Assembly (NCBI GenBank): GCA_965220645.1
Contig: OZ244836.1
Span: 1,488,001 to 1,552,000 of the forward strand
Source of the DNA: Aldehydirespirator sp965220645
GTDB lineage: Bacteria > Actinomycetota > Acidimicrobiia > Acidimicrobiales > Aldehydirespiratoraceae
Length of the DNA stretch: 64,000 nucleotides
Direction: 5' to 3'
Under the pieces are notes generated by a model, which did not search any database, was not told the origin of the DNA, and saw nothing but the letters and a program-made list of their open reading frames with translations. Below are positions 1-8,004 of the stretch, in pieces. The position numbers were made by a program, and so were the translations under genes. Position 1 is the first letter of the stretch. Each line of letters begins with the position of its first letter.

Positions 1-274
1 TCTCGCTCACCAGGGCCTTGATCGGAGCGGTGTAGATGGCCCTGCGCCCCTGGGCCAGCATGGCGAACGCCCCGGCCAGGGCCACCAGCGACTTGCCCGA
101 TCCCGTGGGCGTGGACAGCACCACGTTCTCACCGGCCAGCAGCCGAAGGACCGCCTCCTCCTGGTGGGGATACAGCTCCAACCCGGAGTGAGCCGACCAC
201 TCGATGAAGGCGTCCAGCAACTCGTCGGAGCCGGGGGTGGCCGGCAGGAAGTCGCCGAGTGCGGGCAGGGCCAT
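1..274 (-). CDS. DEAD/DEAH-box helicase, DUF3516 type (N-terminal part, runs off window)
   Basis: This is the first 91 codons of a superfamily 2 helicase whose 3' part lies beyond the left edge. It starts at the ATG complementary to 272-274 and reads MALPALGDFLPATPG, then a Q-motif-like stretch LELYPHQEEAVLRLL, a Walker A loop STPTGSGKS near residue 58 and the motif Ia segment YTAPIKALVSE near residue 82. The spacing and the YTAPIKALVSE motif match the Ski2-like actinobacterial helicases that carry a C-terminal DUF3516 domain of roughly 800-850 residues. The role is ATP-driven unwinding of RNA or DNA; the substrate cannot be told from this fragment. It is divergent from the MFS gene to its right, with a dispersed repeat between them. 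Confidence 0.85.
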   Translation of the reverse strand, partial: MALPALGDFLPATPGSDELLDAFIEWSAHSGLELYPHQEEAVLRLLAGENVVLSTPTGSGKSLVALAGAFAMLAQGRRAIYTAPIKALVSE

Positions 275-350
275 GCGGTCCGAAGGCTAGGTCATGCGCC
301 TTCGAGGCCGCGCTGGCGGGTGATCGCCCCTGCGCTGAAGGATGTTGTTT

Positions 351-450
351 CCCGCTCGTGTTCGCTGCGCTCACGGGCCGCTCGGGCCACGGCCTCGCTC
401 GATGCCTGGCCAAGTCTCTGTGAATTGCGCTCCGTCCGCTCGGCCTCTTA
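351..450 (+). repeat. Dispersed ~100-bp intergenic repeat, copy A
   Basis: One of four copies in the window (others at 6081-6178, 31153-31252 and 50971-51070). The conserved left block begins CCCGCTCGTGTTCGCTGCGC and continues to GGCCTCGCTC at 400. A diverged middle follows, then the conserved right end CCGCTCGGCCTCT at 436-448. This copy lies in the divergent intergenic region 12 bp upstream of the MFS start. It reads through as an apparent N-terminal extension of the MFS frame, which makes an upstream start unlikely. Confidence 0.8.
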
Positions 451-461
451 GCGTTCCGCGG

Positions 462-1742
462 ATGTCGATCCAGGAGCCGAGCGGACGGAGCGGTGGGGAG
501 CGGACCAGCCCGCCGAGGCGGATCGGTCCTCGCCTGTGGGCGCTCTTCGGAGCGACGTTCTTCTCGATGGCCCTGACTATGGGGCAGATCACCATTCTGG
601 GCAAGCAGGTGTTCGACATGACCGGCCGCCCGCTGTCCTTGGGGTTGCTGGGCTTGGCGGAATTCGTGCCCGCCTTCCTGCTCGCTCCCATCACCGGCAT
701 GGTCGCGGACCGCTTCGAGCGTCGGCTCGTGTTCGCCTGGGGCCTCAGCGGCGAGGCCGTCGCCTCGGTGGGCCTGTTCTTCTACGTCGCGTCGGATCCG
801 ACATCGGTGCTTCCCATCTACGGCTTGGTGCTCGTGTTCGGCACGGCTCGGGCCTTTCTCATGGCGGTGAGCCGAGCCCTGCCGGTGGACCTGGCGCCGG
901 ACGGGTCCCGGGAGCGGATGGTGGCGTTGAACGTTGCCGGTTGGCAGGGGGGCTTCATCGTCGGTCCGGTGACGTTCGGCTTCGCCTTCGAAGTCGATCC
1001 GGCCCTGCCGTACCTGCTGGCCGCCGGCTGTGCGATAGCCGGGATCGGCATGCTCATGCTCGTGCCGTCGGGCGACGTACAACGGGCGGCGCTCGCGGCT
1101 GGATCCGGAGTTCGCTCCGCGCTCGGACACGCCCTCGAGGGTCTGCGTTACGTCCGACGCAACCGGGTGGTGCTCGGGGCGATCTCCCTCGATCTGTTCG
1201 CAGTGTTGCTGGGAGGAGCGATGGCACTGCTGCCTGCCATTGCCGAGGATCGGCTCGGCGTCGGGGCTGTGGGCCTCGGCTGGTTGGCGGCCGCCGTCGG
1301 AATCGGGGCTGCCGCGGTGATGGTGGTCCTGTCGGTACGGCCGCTTCAGCGGCGAGTGGGTCCAACGCTGCTGGCCGCGGTGGGCCTCTTCGGCGTGGGG
1401 ACGATCGTGCTCGGCCTGACCCGTTCGTACGTGGTCGCCTTCATGGCGTTGCTGGTTCTGGGCGCGGCGGACGCCGTGAGCATCTTCATCCGGGGCACCG
1501 TCGTGCCGCTGGCCACCCCCGAGGAGATGCGGGGACGGGTCCTGGCGGTGGAGTACGTGTTCATCGGCGGCTCGAACGAGCTGGGCGCGTTCGAGTCGGG
1601 TGTGGCCGGCGCACTGCTGGGCGTGGTGGGAGCGGTGGTGTTCGGCGGGGTGGGCACCCTGGCCGTGGTGGGAATCTGGTGGGTGATCTTCCCCGAGTTG
1701 CGCCGAATCGACCGCTTCATCGAAGTCCGCCCCGACACCTAG
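462..1742 (+). CDS. MFS transporter (MFS_3/EntS-like family)
   Basis: A 426-residue major facilitator superfamily protein with about 12 hydrophobic helices from residue ~22 to ~415, located in the cytoplasmic membrane. The loop between helices 2 and 3, GMVADRFERRLVFAWG, is the MFS motif A region (G-x3-D-R-x2-R-R). The overall pattern resembles the MFS_3 group of exporters (EntS and macrolide efflux relatives), so export of a small molecule is the family-based guess; the substrate is unknown. I chose the ATG at 462 because everything upstream in frame (from 342) is dispersed-repeat sequence. The next gene is convergent 30 bp downstream. Confidence 0.85.
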   Translation: MSIQEPSGRSGGERTSPPRRIGPRLWALFGATFFSMALTMGQITILGKQVFDMTGRPLSLGLLGLAEFVPAFLLAPITGMVADRFERRLVFAWGLSGEAVASVGLFFYVASDPTSVLPIYGLVLVFGTARAFLMAVSRALPVDLAPDGSRERMVALNVAGWQGGFIVGPVTFGFAFEVDPALPYLLAAGCAIAGIGMLMLVPSGDVQRAALAAGSGVRSALGHALEGLRYVRRNRVVLGAISLDLFAVLLGGAMALLPAIAEDRLGVGAVGLGWLAAAVGIGAAAVMVVLSVRPLQRRVGPTLLAAVGLFGVGTIVLGLTRSYVVAFMALLVLGAADAVSIFIRGTVVPLATPEEMRGRVLAVEYVFIGGSNELGAFESGVAGALLGVVGAVVFGGVGTLAVVGIWWVIFPELRRIDRFIEVRPDT

Positions 1743-1772
1743 CCGCGGTGAGGTCCTGAACGCTGTCCTCGA

Positions 1773-2600
1773 CTAGGCCAGGCCGGCGAAGTCGACCTGG
1801 TTGGTGGTGAACCAGGCCATGAACCCATGGTCGGCCACCATGTTGTGGCCGTTCATGGCTGCACTGGCGTCCGATCCGAGCATCACCAGGGTGCGGGCAA
1901 TGTCGATCGGAGTGAGGATCCCGGCGGACTGGTCCACCATCCAGTCGATGATCTTCTCGGTCATGTGACGGCGGAAGTCGTGCAGCAGGGGAGTGTCGAT
2001 CACACCCGGGCACACGCTGTTGGTGCGCACGCCGTAGTCGAGGTAGCTGCGGCGCGAGCCATACATGGTCCACACCTGAGCCACCTCCTTGGAGAACTCG
2101 TAGGGCGCAGGGTCGATCAACTCGCCGTGGTCGGCGATCCAGGCCAAGGCCTCGTCCCAGCCGTCGATGGCGATGAGCTCGGAAATCTCGGCCAGGTGCT
2201 GGGGCCAGCGCTGCCCGGCGACCGAGGCGGTGTTGACGATGGCGCCACCCCGGGCCATGGTCGGCAGCAGCCCCTCGCTGAGCCGGCGCAGGCCCAGGTA
2301 GTTGACCCGCATCACGAAGTCCGAGGAGTGCACCCCGGCCACACCGGCGTTGTTGAATAGCACGTCCACGCCCGGTCCAATGGCTTCGCAGGCCGCGTCG
2401 ATCGAGTCGGGGTCGCTCAGGTCGGCGGCCACATAGGCGGTGGCTGGGCCGGTGGGCTCGTTGCGGTCGAGCACTGTTAGGTCGGTGCAGCCGGCTTCGG
2501 CCAGCAGCTCCACCGCCGCCGCACCCACGCCGCTGGCGCCCCCGGTGAGCACCACCTTCTTTCCTGCGTAGCTGAACAGGTTCGGTGAGGATTCGGGCAC
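1773..2600 (-). CDS. SDR-family NAD(P)-dependent oxidoreductase
   Basis: A 275-residue short-chain dehydrogenase. The Rossmann glycine motif TGGASGVG is at residues ~19-26, the NNAG motif at ~88-91 and the catalytic YEFSK (Y-x3-K) at ~167-171. The sequence between NNAG and the active site is longer than in FabG-type enzymes, resembling the coniferyl-alcohol dehydrogenase / 3-alpha-hydroxysteroid dehydrogenase branch that oxidises alicyclic or aromatic alcohols. It lies 39 bp downstream of a cytochrome P450 gene on the same strand, which suggests sequential hydroxylation and oxidation of one hydrophobic substrate. That pairing is inference. Confidence 0.85.
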   Translation of the reverse strand: MPESSPNLFSYAGKKVVLTGGASGVGAAAVELLAEAGCTDLTVLDRNEPTGPATAYVAADLSDPDSIDAACEAIGPGVDVLFNNAGVAGVHSSDFVMRVNYLGLRRLSEGLLPTMARGGAIVNTASVAGQRWPQHLAEISELIAIDGWDEALAWIADHGELIDPAPYEFSKEVAQVWTMYGSRRSYLDYGVRTNSVCPGVIDTPLLHDFRRHMTEKIIDWMVDQSAGILTPIDIARTLVMLGSDASAAMNGHNMVADHGFMAWFTTNQVDFAGLA

Positions 2601-2639
2601 GGCGCGGCTCCTTGTCGTCTCGGCTGGTGAGCAGTCGTC

Positions 2640-3866
2640 TTAGGCCGGGGTGAAGGCTAGATGGGCTTCGCGCAGGCCGTGGACGAAGGAGTTGGGCATC
2701 TCCACCTGGGATTCGCCCTCTATGCGCTCGATGCGGTCGACCCGCCGCAGCAGGCGCTCGAAGAAGATCTGGATCTCGAGCCGGGCCAGGGCCGCGCCCA
2801 GGCAGAAATGGGTGCCGAAACCGAAGGCGATGTGGTTGTTGGGGCTGCGGGTGACGTCGTAGGTCTCGGGATCGTCGAAGTGGCGGGGATCCCGGTTGGC
2901 CGATGGGTACATCATGACGAGCTGTTGGCCCTTGCGGACGGTCTGGCCCCCCAGTTCGGTGTCGGCCGTGGCCGTCCGGCACATGGTGTGGATGGGTGTG
3001 ACCCAGCGGATGAACTCCTCCACTGCGGTCTCAAGGTCGGCTCCCGCCTTCAGGGCGGCCCAAGACTCGGGGTGGTCGGCCAGGTCCAGTAGCGTCCGGG
3101 CGATCACGGTGCGGGTGGTCTCGGCCCCGCCGTCGAGCAGCAGCAGGCAATCCGACATGATCTGGGCCAGGCCGAACTCCGAGCCGCCCACCAGCCCATC
3201 GCCGTCGGACTCGGCTTCGACCCAGCGCGACATCACGTCGCTCGCCGGGCACCCTTGCTTCTGGTCGTACAGTTCTCGGCAGGCGATCCTGAACTCCCCG
3301 ACAGCCTCGCGGCCTTCCAGATTCTGGTATCGGGGACCGCCGCCCAGCGCGATGGTGGCCTCCGACCAGTGTTGAAGCTTGGGCCAGAGGCGGTCGTCGA
3401 AGCCGAGCAACAGGCCGATCATCTTCGCGGGCAGGGGAGCGGCCAGCTCCACAACGATCTCGGCCCGGCCCTGCTCGATCACGGGGTCGAGCAGCCCGTC
3501 GACGGTCTCGGTGATGTGCCCCCGCCACTGTTGCACGGCCCGGGGAGTGAACCGGCGAGAGACCAGCGAGCGGCGGGCCTGGTGCAGCGGGTCGTCCGTG
3601 CCGATGATCGACTGGTCGGCACCGATGTTGGGCCGGTAGCCGCCCTTTTCGCGATCCGAGCTGATGAACCGCCGCTTGTCCTTCTCGACCGCCACGATGT
3701 CGTCGTAGCGGGTGAGCACCCACAACTCGTTGATGTCGTCCCAGTGGCACGGCGAGTTCTCGCGCAGCCAGGCATAGCGGGAGTACGGGTCGTTGACGTA
3801 GAAGTCGCCGTCGAGGATGTCCAGCGGCCGGGGGTCGACGGGCGTGACGGTCATGGCGGCCGTCAT
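2640..3866 (-). CDS. Cytochrome P450
   Basis: A 408-residue soluble bacterial P450, the usual length. The haem-ligand loop FGFGTHFCLGAALAR sits near residues 346-360 with the proximal cysteine. The K-helix ExxR is seen as EFIR near residue 285. The I-helix reads LLDGGAETTRT, so the usual acid-alcohol ET pair is kept. The family hydroxylates hydrophobic substrates using electrons from a ferredoxin; no ferredoxin gene is adjacent, so redox partners would be supplied from elsewhere. It is co-oriented with the SDR downstream. The specific CYP family and substrate cannot be assigned by eye. Confidence 0.93.
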   Translation of the reverse strand: MTAAMTVTPVDPRPLDILDGDFYVNDPYSRYAWLRENSPCHWDDINELWVLTRYDDIVAVEKDKRRFISSDREKGGYRPNIGADQSIIGTDDPLHQARRSLVSRRFTPRAVQQWRGHITETVDGLLDPVIEQGRAEIVVELAAPLPAKMIGLLLGFDDRLWPKLQHWSEATIALGGGPRYQNLEGREAVGEFRIACRELYDQKQGCPASDVMSRWVEAESDGDGLVGGSEFGLAQIMSDCLLLLDGGAETTRTVIARTLLDLADHPESWAALKAGADLETAVEEFIRWVTPIHTMCRTATADTELGGQTVRKGQQLVMMYPSANRDPRHFDDPETYDVTRSPNNHIAFGFGTHFCLGAALARLEIQIFFERLLRRVDRIERIEGESQVEMPNSFVHGLREAHLAFTPA

Positions 3867-3882
3867 CCTACGTTGGGGGCGG

Positions 3883-4254
3883 TCACGGGAAAATGCTGCC
3901 CAGGGTGGTCCACAGCAGCAAGAGGCCCGAGATGGCGATCGGTACGGGGATGGCTATGACCAGGGTCCAGGTCAGGTAGCGCACCCATGCGGGCCGGTCG
4001 GCGAAACGGCGCTGGTGGAAGGCGGCGTCCAGGCTCTCGGCCTCGACGTCGGGTCGCTCCAGTCCGAGCACCTCAGCCGCGGTATCGGCGACCTCGGCCC
4101 GCACCACCAGCGTGGCGAGACGGTAGGTGATGTGGTGAGGGGCGACCTCGGAGGCCGGGTCCACCAGCACCGTGGCCTCGTATCCCGCCTCGTGTAGCCG
4201 CGCCGCGGCCACGTTGGCCTCCCAGCGGTTGGCGTACTCGGCGATGGCGACCAT
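3883..4254 (-). CDS. Small DUF2007-like protein with a C-terminal membrane helix
   Basis: A 123-residue protein. The first ~65 residues (MVAIAEYANRWEANVAAARL, then VLVDPASEV and LVVRAEVADTAAEVL) resemble the small DUF2007 'putative signal transducing' fold, which typically carries a two-strand ligand-binding ACT-like unit. A single hydrophobic segment near residues 98-120 (LVIAIPVPIAISGLLLLW) should anchor it in the membrane. The open frame extends further upstream to 4722, but that part is antisense to the ABC ATPase gene, so I chose the ATG at 4254. It is divergent from the ABC exporter and lies 16 bp upstream of the P450. Function unknown. Confidence 0.7.
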   Translation of the reverse strand: MVAIAEYANRWEANVAAARLHEAGYEATVLVDPASEVAPHHITYRLATLVVRAEVADTAAEVLGLERPDVEAESLDAAFHQRRFADRPAWVRYLTWTLVIAIPVPIAISGLLLLWTTLGSIFP

Positions 4255-4305
4255 GCCAGGAAGCGGCCTCACCCCCACATCCTGCCCGCTGAAGCGGCCG
4301 ATAGC

Positions 4306-5265
4306 GTGCTGCCGGTGAGTCCGGCCGTTGCTGTCAGCGACCTCGTGAAGGAGTACGGGGCGGTCCGGGCCGTCGACGGCGTGTCCTTCGAGGTGGAGCA
4401 GGGCGAGGTGTTCGCGCTGCTCGGGCCCAACGGCGCCGGCAAGTCCACCACGGTGGAGATCCTGGAGGGACATCGCACCCGCACGTCGGGAGCGGTGCGG
4501 GTTCTCGATACCGATCCGGCGTCGGCCGGCGCCTCCTTCCGCGACCGGATCGGCATCGTGCTGCAGTCCTCGGGCATCGACCCCGAACTGACCGTGCGCG
4601 AGGCGATCGACTTCTACGGAGCGACCTACTCGCGTCGAGTCTCGACCGATGAGTTGATCGACCTCGTCGAGCTGGACGAGAAGGCTGACGCCCGCATCTC
4701 CACCCTGTCGGGAGGTCAGCAACGCCGCATCGACATGGCGCTCGGGCTAGCGGGTGACCCGGATGTGGTGTTCCTGGATGAGCCGACCAGCGGCTTCGAC
4801 CCCGCGGCCCGCCGCCGGGGCTGGGAGCTGGTTGAGCGGCTCGCCTCGCAGCAGCGTGCCGTTCTGCTCACTACGCACTACCTGGACGAAGCCGACCATC
4901 TTGCCGACCGGGTGGCGGTGCTGGCCAAGGGCCGGATCGTGGCCGAGGGCACACCGGCCGAGTTGAGGGCCCGGGCAGGCTCGACACTGATCCGATTCAC
5001 GGTGCCCGACCGTGCCGATCCCGTGTCGGAGCTGCTGGGGCCGGTGTCGGGCGACATCGTCGGGCGGGACCGCCACGTGGAGATCACCACGTCCGCTCCC
5101 ACCGCCGACCTGGCCCATCTGACGGGCTGGGCCGCGGAGCGGGGCGTCGAGCTGGAGAACCTGACCGTCTCGACACCAAGCCTGGAGGATGTGTACCTGA
5201 CCCTCGTGGGCGACGACGAAGCTGGCGAGGACGGTGCGCCTGGCGACGGAGGCCGCGAGCCGTGA
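4306..5265 (+). CDS. ABC transporter ATP-binding protein, DrrA-like drug/lipid exporter
   Basis: A 319-residue ABC ATPase beginning at a GTG. Walker A LLGPNGAGKST is at ~38-48, the signature TLSGGQQRR near 135 and Walker B VVFLDEPTSGFDPAAR near 155, followed by the TTHYLDEADHLADR switch region. The SLEDVYL motif near the C-terminus is typical of DrrA-type ATPases that partner ABC-2 permeases in export of antibiotics or lipids. It overlaps the permease gene by 4 bp, so the two are almost certainly co-translated and form one exporter. Confidence 0.95.
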   Translation: MLPVSPAVAVSDLVKEYGAVRAVDGVSFEVEQGEVFALLGPNGAGKSTTVEILEGHRTRTSGAVRVLDTDPASAGASFRDRIGIVLQSSGIDPELTVREAIDFYGATYSRRVSTDELIDLVELDEKADARISTLSGGQQRRIDMALGLAGDPDVVFLDEPTSGFDPAARRRGWELVERLASQQRAVLLTTHYLDEADHLADRVAVLAKGRIVAEGTPAELRARAGSTLIRFTVPDRADPVSELLGPVSGDIVGRDRHVEITTSAPTADLAHLTGWAAERGVELENLTVSTPSLEDVYLTLVGDDEAGEDGAPGDGGREP

Positions 5266-6074
5266 GGCTGCTGTGGCGCTGCATCCGCATCCAGAACCGG
5301 ATCTTCTGGCGGACGCCGATAGCGGCCTTCTTCACTCTGGTGTTCCCCGTCCTGATGATGGTGCTGTTCACCGCCATCTTCGGCAACGACGCCCTCGACA
5401 CCGTCTACGGCCGGGTCAACAGCAGCCAGTTCTACACGCCGGGCCTGGCCGTGTACGCGGCGGCGTCGTCCACCTACACCGGCATCGGCATCAACCTGGC
5501 CAGCCGGCGGGAGCTAGGCATCCTCAAGCGGGTGCGGGGAACGCCCCTGCCGCCGTGGGCCTATCTCGGCGGCGTGGTGCTGTCGGCGGTCTGGATCGCG
5601 GCTCTGGGAGTGGCCGTGATGGTCGTGCTGGGTGTGGCGGCCTACGGCGTGAACGTCGAGGCGACCAAGGCGCCGGCCATGCTCGTCACCTTTGTCGTGG
5701 GTGCCGCGTCGTTCGCCGCGCTCGGCCTGGCACTTGCCTCGCTGGCCCGGTCGGTGTCCATGGCGGTGCCGATGGCCAACGCCACACTCCTGCCGATCGC
5801 CTTCATCTCGAACATCTTCGTTCCCTTCGGATCCGACACCCCCGCTTGGCTGAATGTGCTCGGCGACATCTTTCCCCTCAAGCACTTCGGCCTGGCCTTC
5901 GGCGAGGCCATGAATCCGCTGTCGGACGCCCCGGCCTTCGAGTGGCACCGGCTCGGCGTGCTGTTGATCTGGCTGGCGGCCGGCGCGGCTGTGGTCGCGT
6001 GGAAGTTCAGCTGGGAGCCGCCCGTGGTTTCCGGTCGGGCGTCCCGTCGCCGCCGTCGCCCCGTGCCCGTCTAG
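5262..6074 (+). CDS. ABC-2 type transporter permease
   Basis: A 270-residue integral membrane protein starting at the GTG that overlaps the ATPase stop codon (GTGA arrangement). It has about six hydrophobic segments, the first near residue 20-45 (PIAAFFTLVFPVLMMVLFTA). The segment LASRRELGILKRVRGTPLPP near residues 81-100 is the conserved cytosolic loop of ABC-2 permeases that contacts the ATPase. Together with the preceding gene it should form a two-component exporter; the cargo is unknown. A reversed dispersed-repeat copy begins 7 bp after the stop. Confidence 0.93.
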   Translation: MRLLWRCIRIQNRIFWRTPIAAFFTLVFPVLMMVLFTAIFGNDALDTVYGRVNSSQFYTPGLAVYAAASSTYTGIGINLASRRELGILKRVRGTPLPPWAYLGGVVLSAVWIAALGVAVMVVLGVAAYGVNVEATKAPAMLVTFVVGAASFAALGLALASLARSVSMAVPMANATLLPIAFISNIFVPFGSDTPAWLNVLGDIFPLKHFGLAFGEAMNPLSDAPAFEWHRLGVLLIWLAAGAAVVAWKFSWEPPVVSGRASRRRRRPVPV

Positions 6075-6080
6075 TCCGCC

Positions 6081-6178
6081 TAGAGGCCGAGCGGATAGGC
6101 GAGAGTTCACGAGGGCCTCGCGTCGCCGAGCAAGGCCGTGGCCCGAGCGGCCCGTGAGCGCAGCGAACAGGAGCGGGA
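6081..6178 (-). repeat. Dispersed ~100-bp intergenic repeat, copy B (reversed)
   Basis: Reverse-oriented copy of the element at 351-450. On the plus strand it begins AGAGGCCGAGCGG (6082-6094) and ends with the complement of the conserved block, GGCCCGTGAGCGCAGCGAAC at about 6149-6168. The middle third is diverged from the other copies. It fills most of the gap between the ABC permease and the following hydrolase gene. Confidence 0.8.
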
Positions 6179-6239
6179 GAGACGACCCCGCAGCGCGAGG
6201 AGTCGGTGGCTCCTTCCGGCAGCCGCCTAGCATCGCCGG

Positions 6240-7142
6240 ATGGTCGCTTACGACGAGTTCGGGATGTTCGCCGAGAATGCCGCCGAGTACGGGCTTGAGT
6301 GGGCCGACCCGCCCGCGGTGCGCCGGGAATCGGTTGCGCTGCCGTCGGGGCTGCGGTTGTCGGCGCTGGTGTGGGGCACAGCCGAGCCGGAGTTGGTCCT
6401 GATCCACGGCGGCGCCCAGAACGCCCACACCTGGGACACGGTGGCGCTGGCGCTTGATCGGCCGCTGGTGGCGGTGGACATGCCCGGCCACGGACGCTCC
6501 GACCACCGTCCCGCCCACAACTACGGGCCGGCATCCATGGCCGATGACGTGGTCGTCGCGGTTGAGGCGCTGGCACCTGGAGCCGAGGCGGTGGTGGGCA
6601 TGTCGTTGGGCGGACTGACCGCCATCTGCCTGGCCGCCGACCACCGGAGTCTGGTGCGGCGCTTGGGGGTGGTCGACGTGACGCCGGGCACCGACCACAA
6701 GAAAGCCGAATCGATCATCGCGTTCGTCGACGGCCCCGAGCACTTCGACAGCTTCGAGACCATTCTGGAACGCACCATGGAGCACAACCCCACCCGCAGC
6801 GAGTCGTCGCTGCGCCGGGGCGTGCTGCACAACGCCCACGAGATGGCCGACGGGCGCTGGACCTGGAACTACGACCGGATGCGGGACTGGAAGACTGGCG
6901 ACACCGCCGAGCCGGGATTCGAGGATCTGTGGGAGAAGGTCTCGTCGATCGAGGCTCCGACCGCGCTCTGGCAGGGCGGCGCCTGGAGCGTGGTGGATGA
7001 CGCCGACGTGGCCGAGTGGATGCGACGGCTGCCAGGAACGCTCCATGAGGTAGTGGACGGCGCGGGCCACTCGATCCAGGGCGACCGTCCTTTGGAGCTC
7101 GTTGCGTTGATCGAGGAACTCCTGACCCGGCCTACCGAATAG
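6240..7142 (+). CDS. Alpha/beta hydrolase
   Basis: A 300-residue alpha/beta-hydrolase fold protein. The oxyanion-loop motif LIHGGAQNAHTWD is near residues 56-68, the nucleophile elbow GMSLGG near 120-125 and a candidate catalytic histidine in VVDGAGHSIQGDRP near 279. These mark it as a serine hydrolase acting on an ester, lactone or similar bond; substrate unknown. It stands alone between the dispersed repeat upstream and a hairpin element downstream that separates it from the convergent NUDIX gene. Confidence 0.9.
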   Translation: MVAYDEFGMFAENAAEYGLEWADPPAVRRESVALPSGLRLSALVWGTAEPELVLIHGGAQNAHTWDTVALALDRPLVAVDMPGHGRSDHRPAHNYGPASMADDVVVAVEALAPGAEAVVGMSLGGLTAICLAADHRSLVRRLGVVDVTPGTDHKKAESIIAFVDGPEHFDSFETILERTMEHNPTRSESSLRRGVLHNAHEMADGRWTWNYDRMRDWKTGDTAEPGFEDLWEKVSSIEAPTALWQGGAWSVVDDADVAEWMRRLPGTLHEVVDGAGHSIQGDRPLELVALIEELLTRPTE

Positions 7143-7173
7143 TGGGCGCCGCAGATCCCGGCCTGAACTGAAA

Positions 7174-7214
7174 TTGACGTAGTTATGCCCCCTGTAGGGG
7201 TACAACTACGTCAA
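7174..7214. terminator. 41-bp hairpin between convergent genes, copy 1 (probable bidirectional terminator)
   Basis: The arm TTGACGTAGTT (7174-7184) pairs perfectly over 11 bp with AACTACGTCAA (7204-7214). An inner CCCC/GGGG stem closes a five-base loop. There is no U-tract, so it is not a textbook intrinsic terminator, but its position between two convergent genes (ends at 7142 and 7222) fits transcription termination or mRNA 3'-end protection. The same 41-bp design with nearly the same arms recurs at 34857-34897. Confidence 0.6.
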
Positions 7215-7221
7215 GAATGGA

Positions 7222-8004
7222 TCATTGGACAGGATCGGCGTAGCCGGACTCGTCGAACAGGTAGCCGCCGGGGGTCATCTCCAGGCGGTGACGGGGGCCG
7301 GGCACCGAGGCATCGCCGGTCTCGTAGCCGGCATCGCCGTGCCACAACGAGATCGGCCCGTGCTCGCCGCTGCTGATGCGGGTCTCGTACCGGCGGGGGT
7401 GGCGGCGGCCCAGACCCTCCAACGTGTCGGCCACCGTGGAGAAACGGCTGATGGTGCGCAGCGTCACCCAGGTGGGGGCGATCAACTCGATCTCGCCGGC
7501 GTCGCGGCGTCTCATCGCCTCGGCGGGGGTCATCCATTCGTGGTGGGTGATCTCGCCGTCGTCGATGGTGACCTCATCGGCGGGGGCCTTGGCCGCGAAG
7601 AACCATGTGGCGAAGCGCTTGGGGGCGATGGGAGGCGGGATCCAGTATGAGAAGTGAACCAGATCCGCCGGGTCCAGCACGATGGCCGCCTCCTCCTGGG
7701 CCTCGCGAGCAGCCGCGTTGCGAGCCGCCGCGATCAGGTCGTCGGTGCCGTCATGATCGGCGTCGTCGATGCGGCCACCGGGGAACACCCACATCCCGCC
7801 GAACGCCAGGCGGGAGTTCTTGCGGAGCATCAGCGACTCAGGACCGCTGGGCCCGTCGCGTAGCACCACCACGGTTGCGGCTGGGATGGCCGGCGCCTCG
7901 CCGTCTCGTTCGAACTGCTTGCGCCACTCCTCGAATTGCAGCACCTCTCGCCGGAAAGCGGCCTGAGCCCGGTCATCGGTCGAGCCCGTCTGAACGCCGC
8001 TCAC
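7222..8004 (-). CDS. NUDIX hydrolase
   Basis: A 260-residue NUDIX-fold protein. The metal-binding region GGMWVFPGGRIDD near residues 68-80 leads, after a short insertion, into AAREAQEEAAI near residue 100, matching the REuxEE core of the Nudix box with the usual glycine after EE replaced by alanine. The insertion between the GG and the helix resembles NUDT19-type members that act on CoA-like or other nucleoside diphosphate derivatives. It overlaps the upstream CoA-transferase gene by 4 bp, which would suit a CoA-related substrate, but that is inference. Confidence 0.88.
   Translation of the reverse strand: MSGVQTGSTDDRAQAAFRREVLQFEEWRKQFERDGEAPAIPAATVVVLRDGPSGPESLMLRKNSRLAFGGMWVFPGGRIDDADHDGTDDLIAAARNAAAREAQEEAAIVLDPADLVHFSYWIPPPIAPKRFATWFFAAKAPADEVTIDDGEITHHEWMTPAEAMRRRDAGEIELIAPTWVTLRTISRFSTVADTLEGLGRRHPRRYETRISSGEHGPISLWHGDAGYETGDASVPGPRHRLEMTPGGYLFDESGYADPVQ

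Noticed and set aside
5514..7205. 563-codon open frame on the minus strand
   Set aside because: Spans the ABC permease, a repeat and the hydrolase in antisense; kept open by GC bias.
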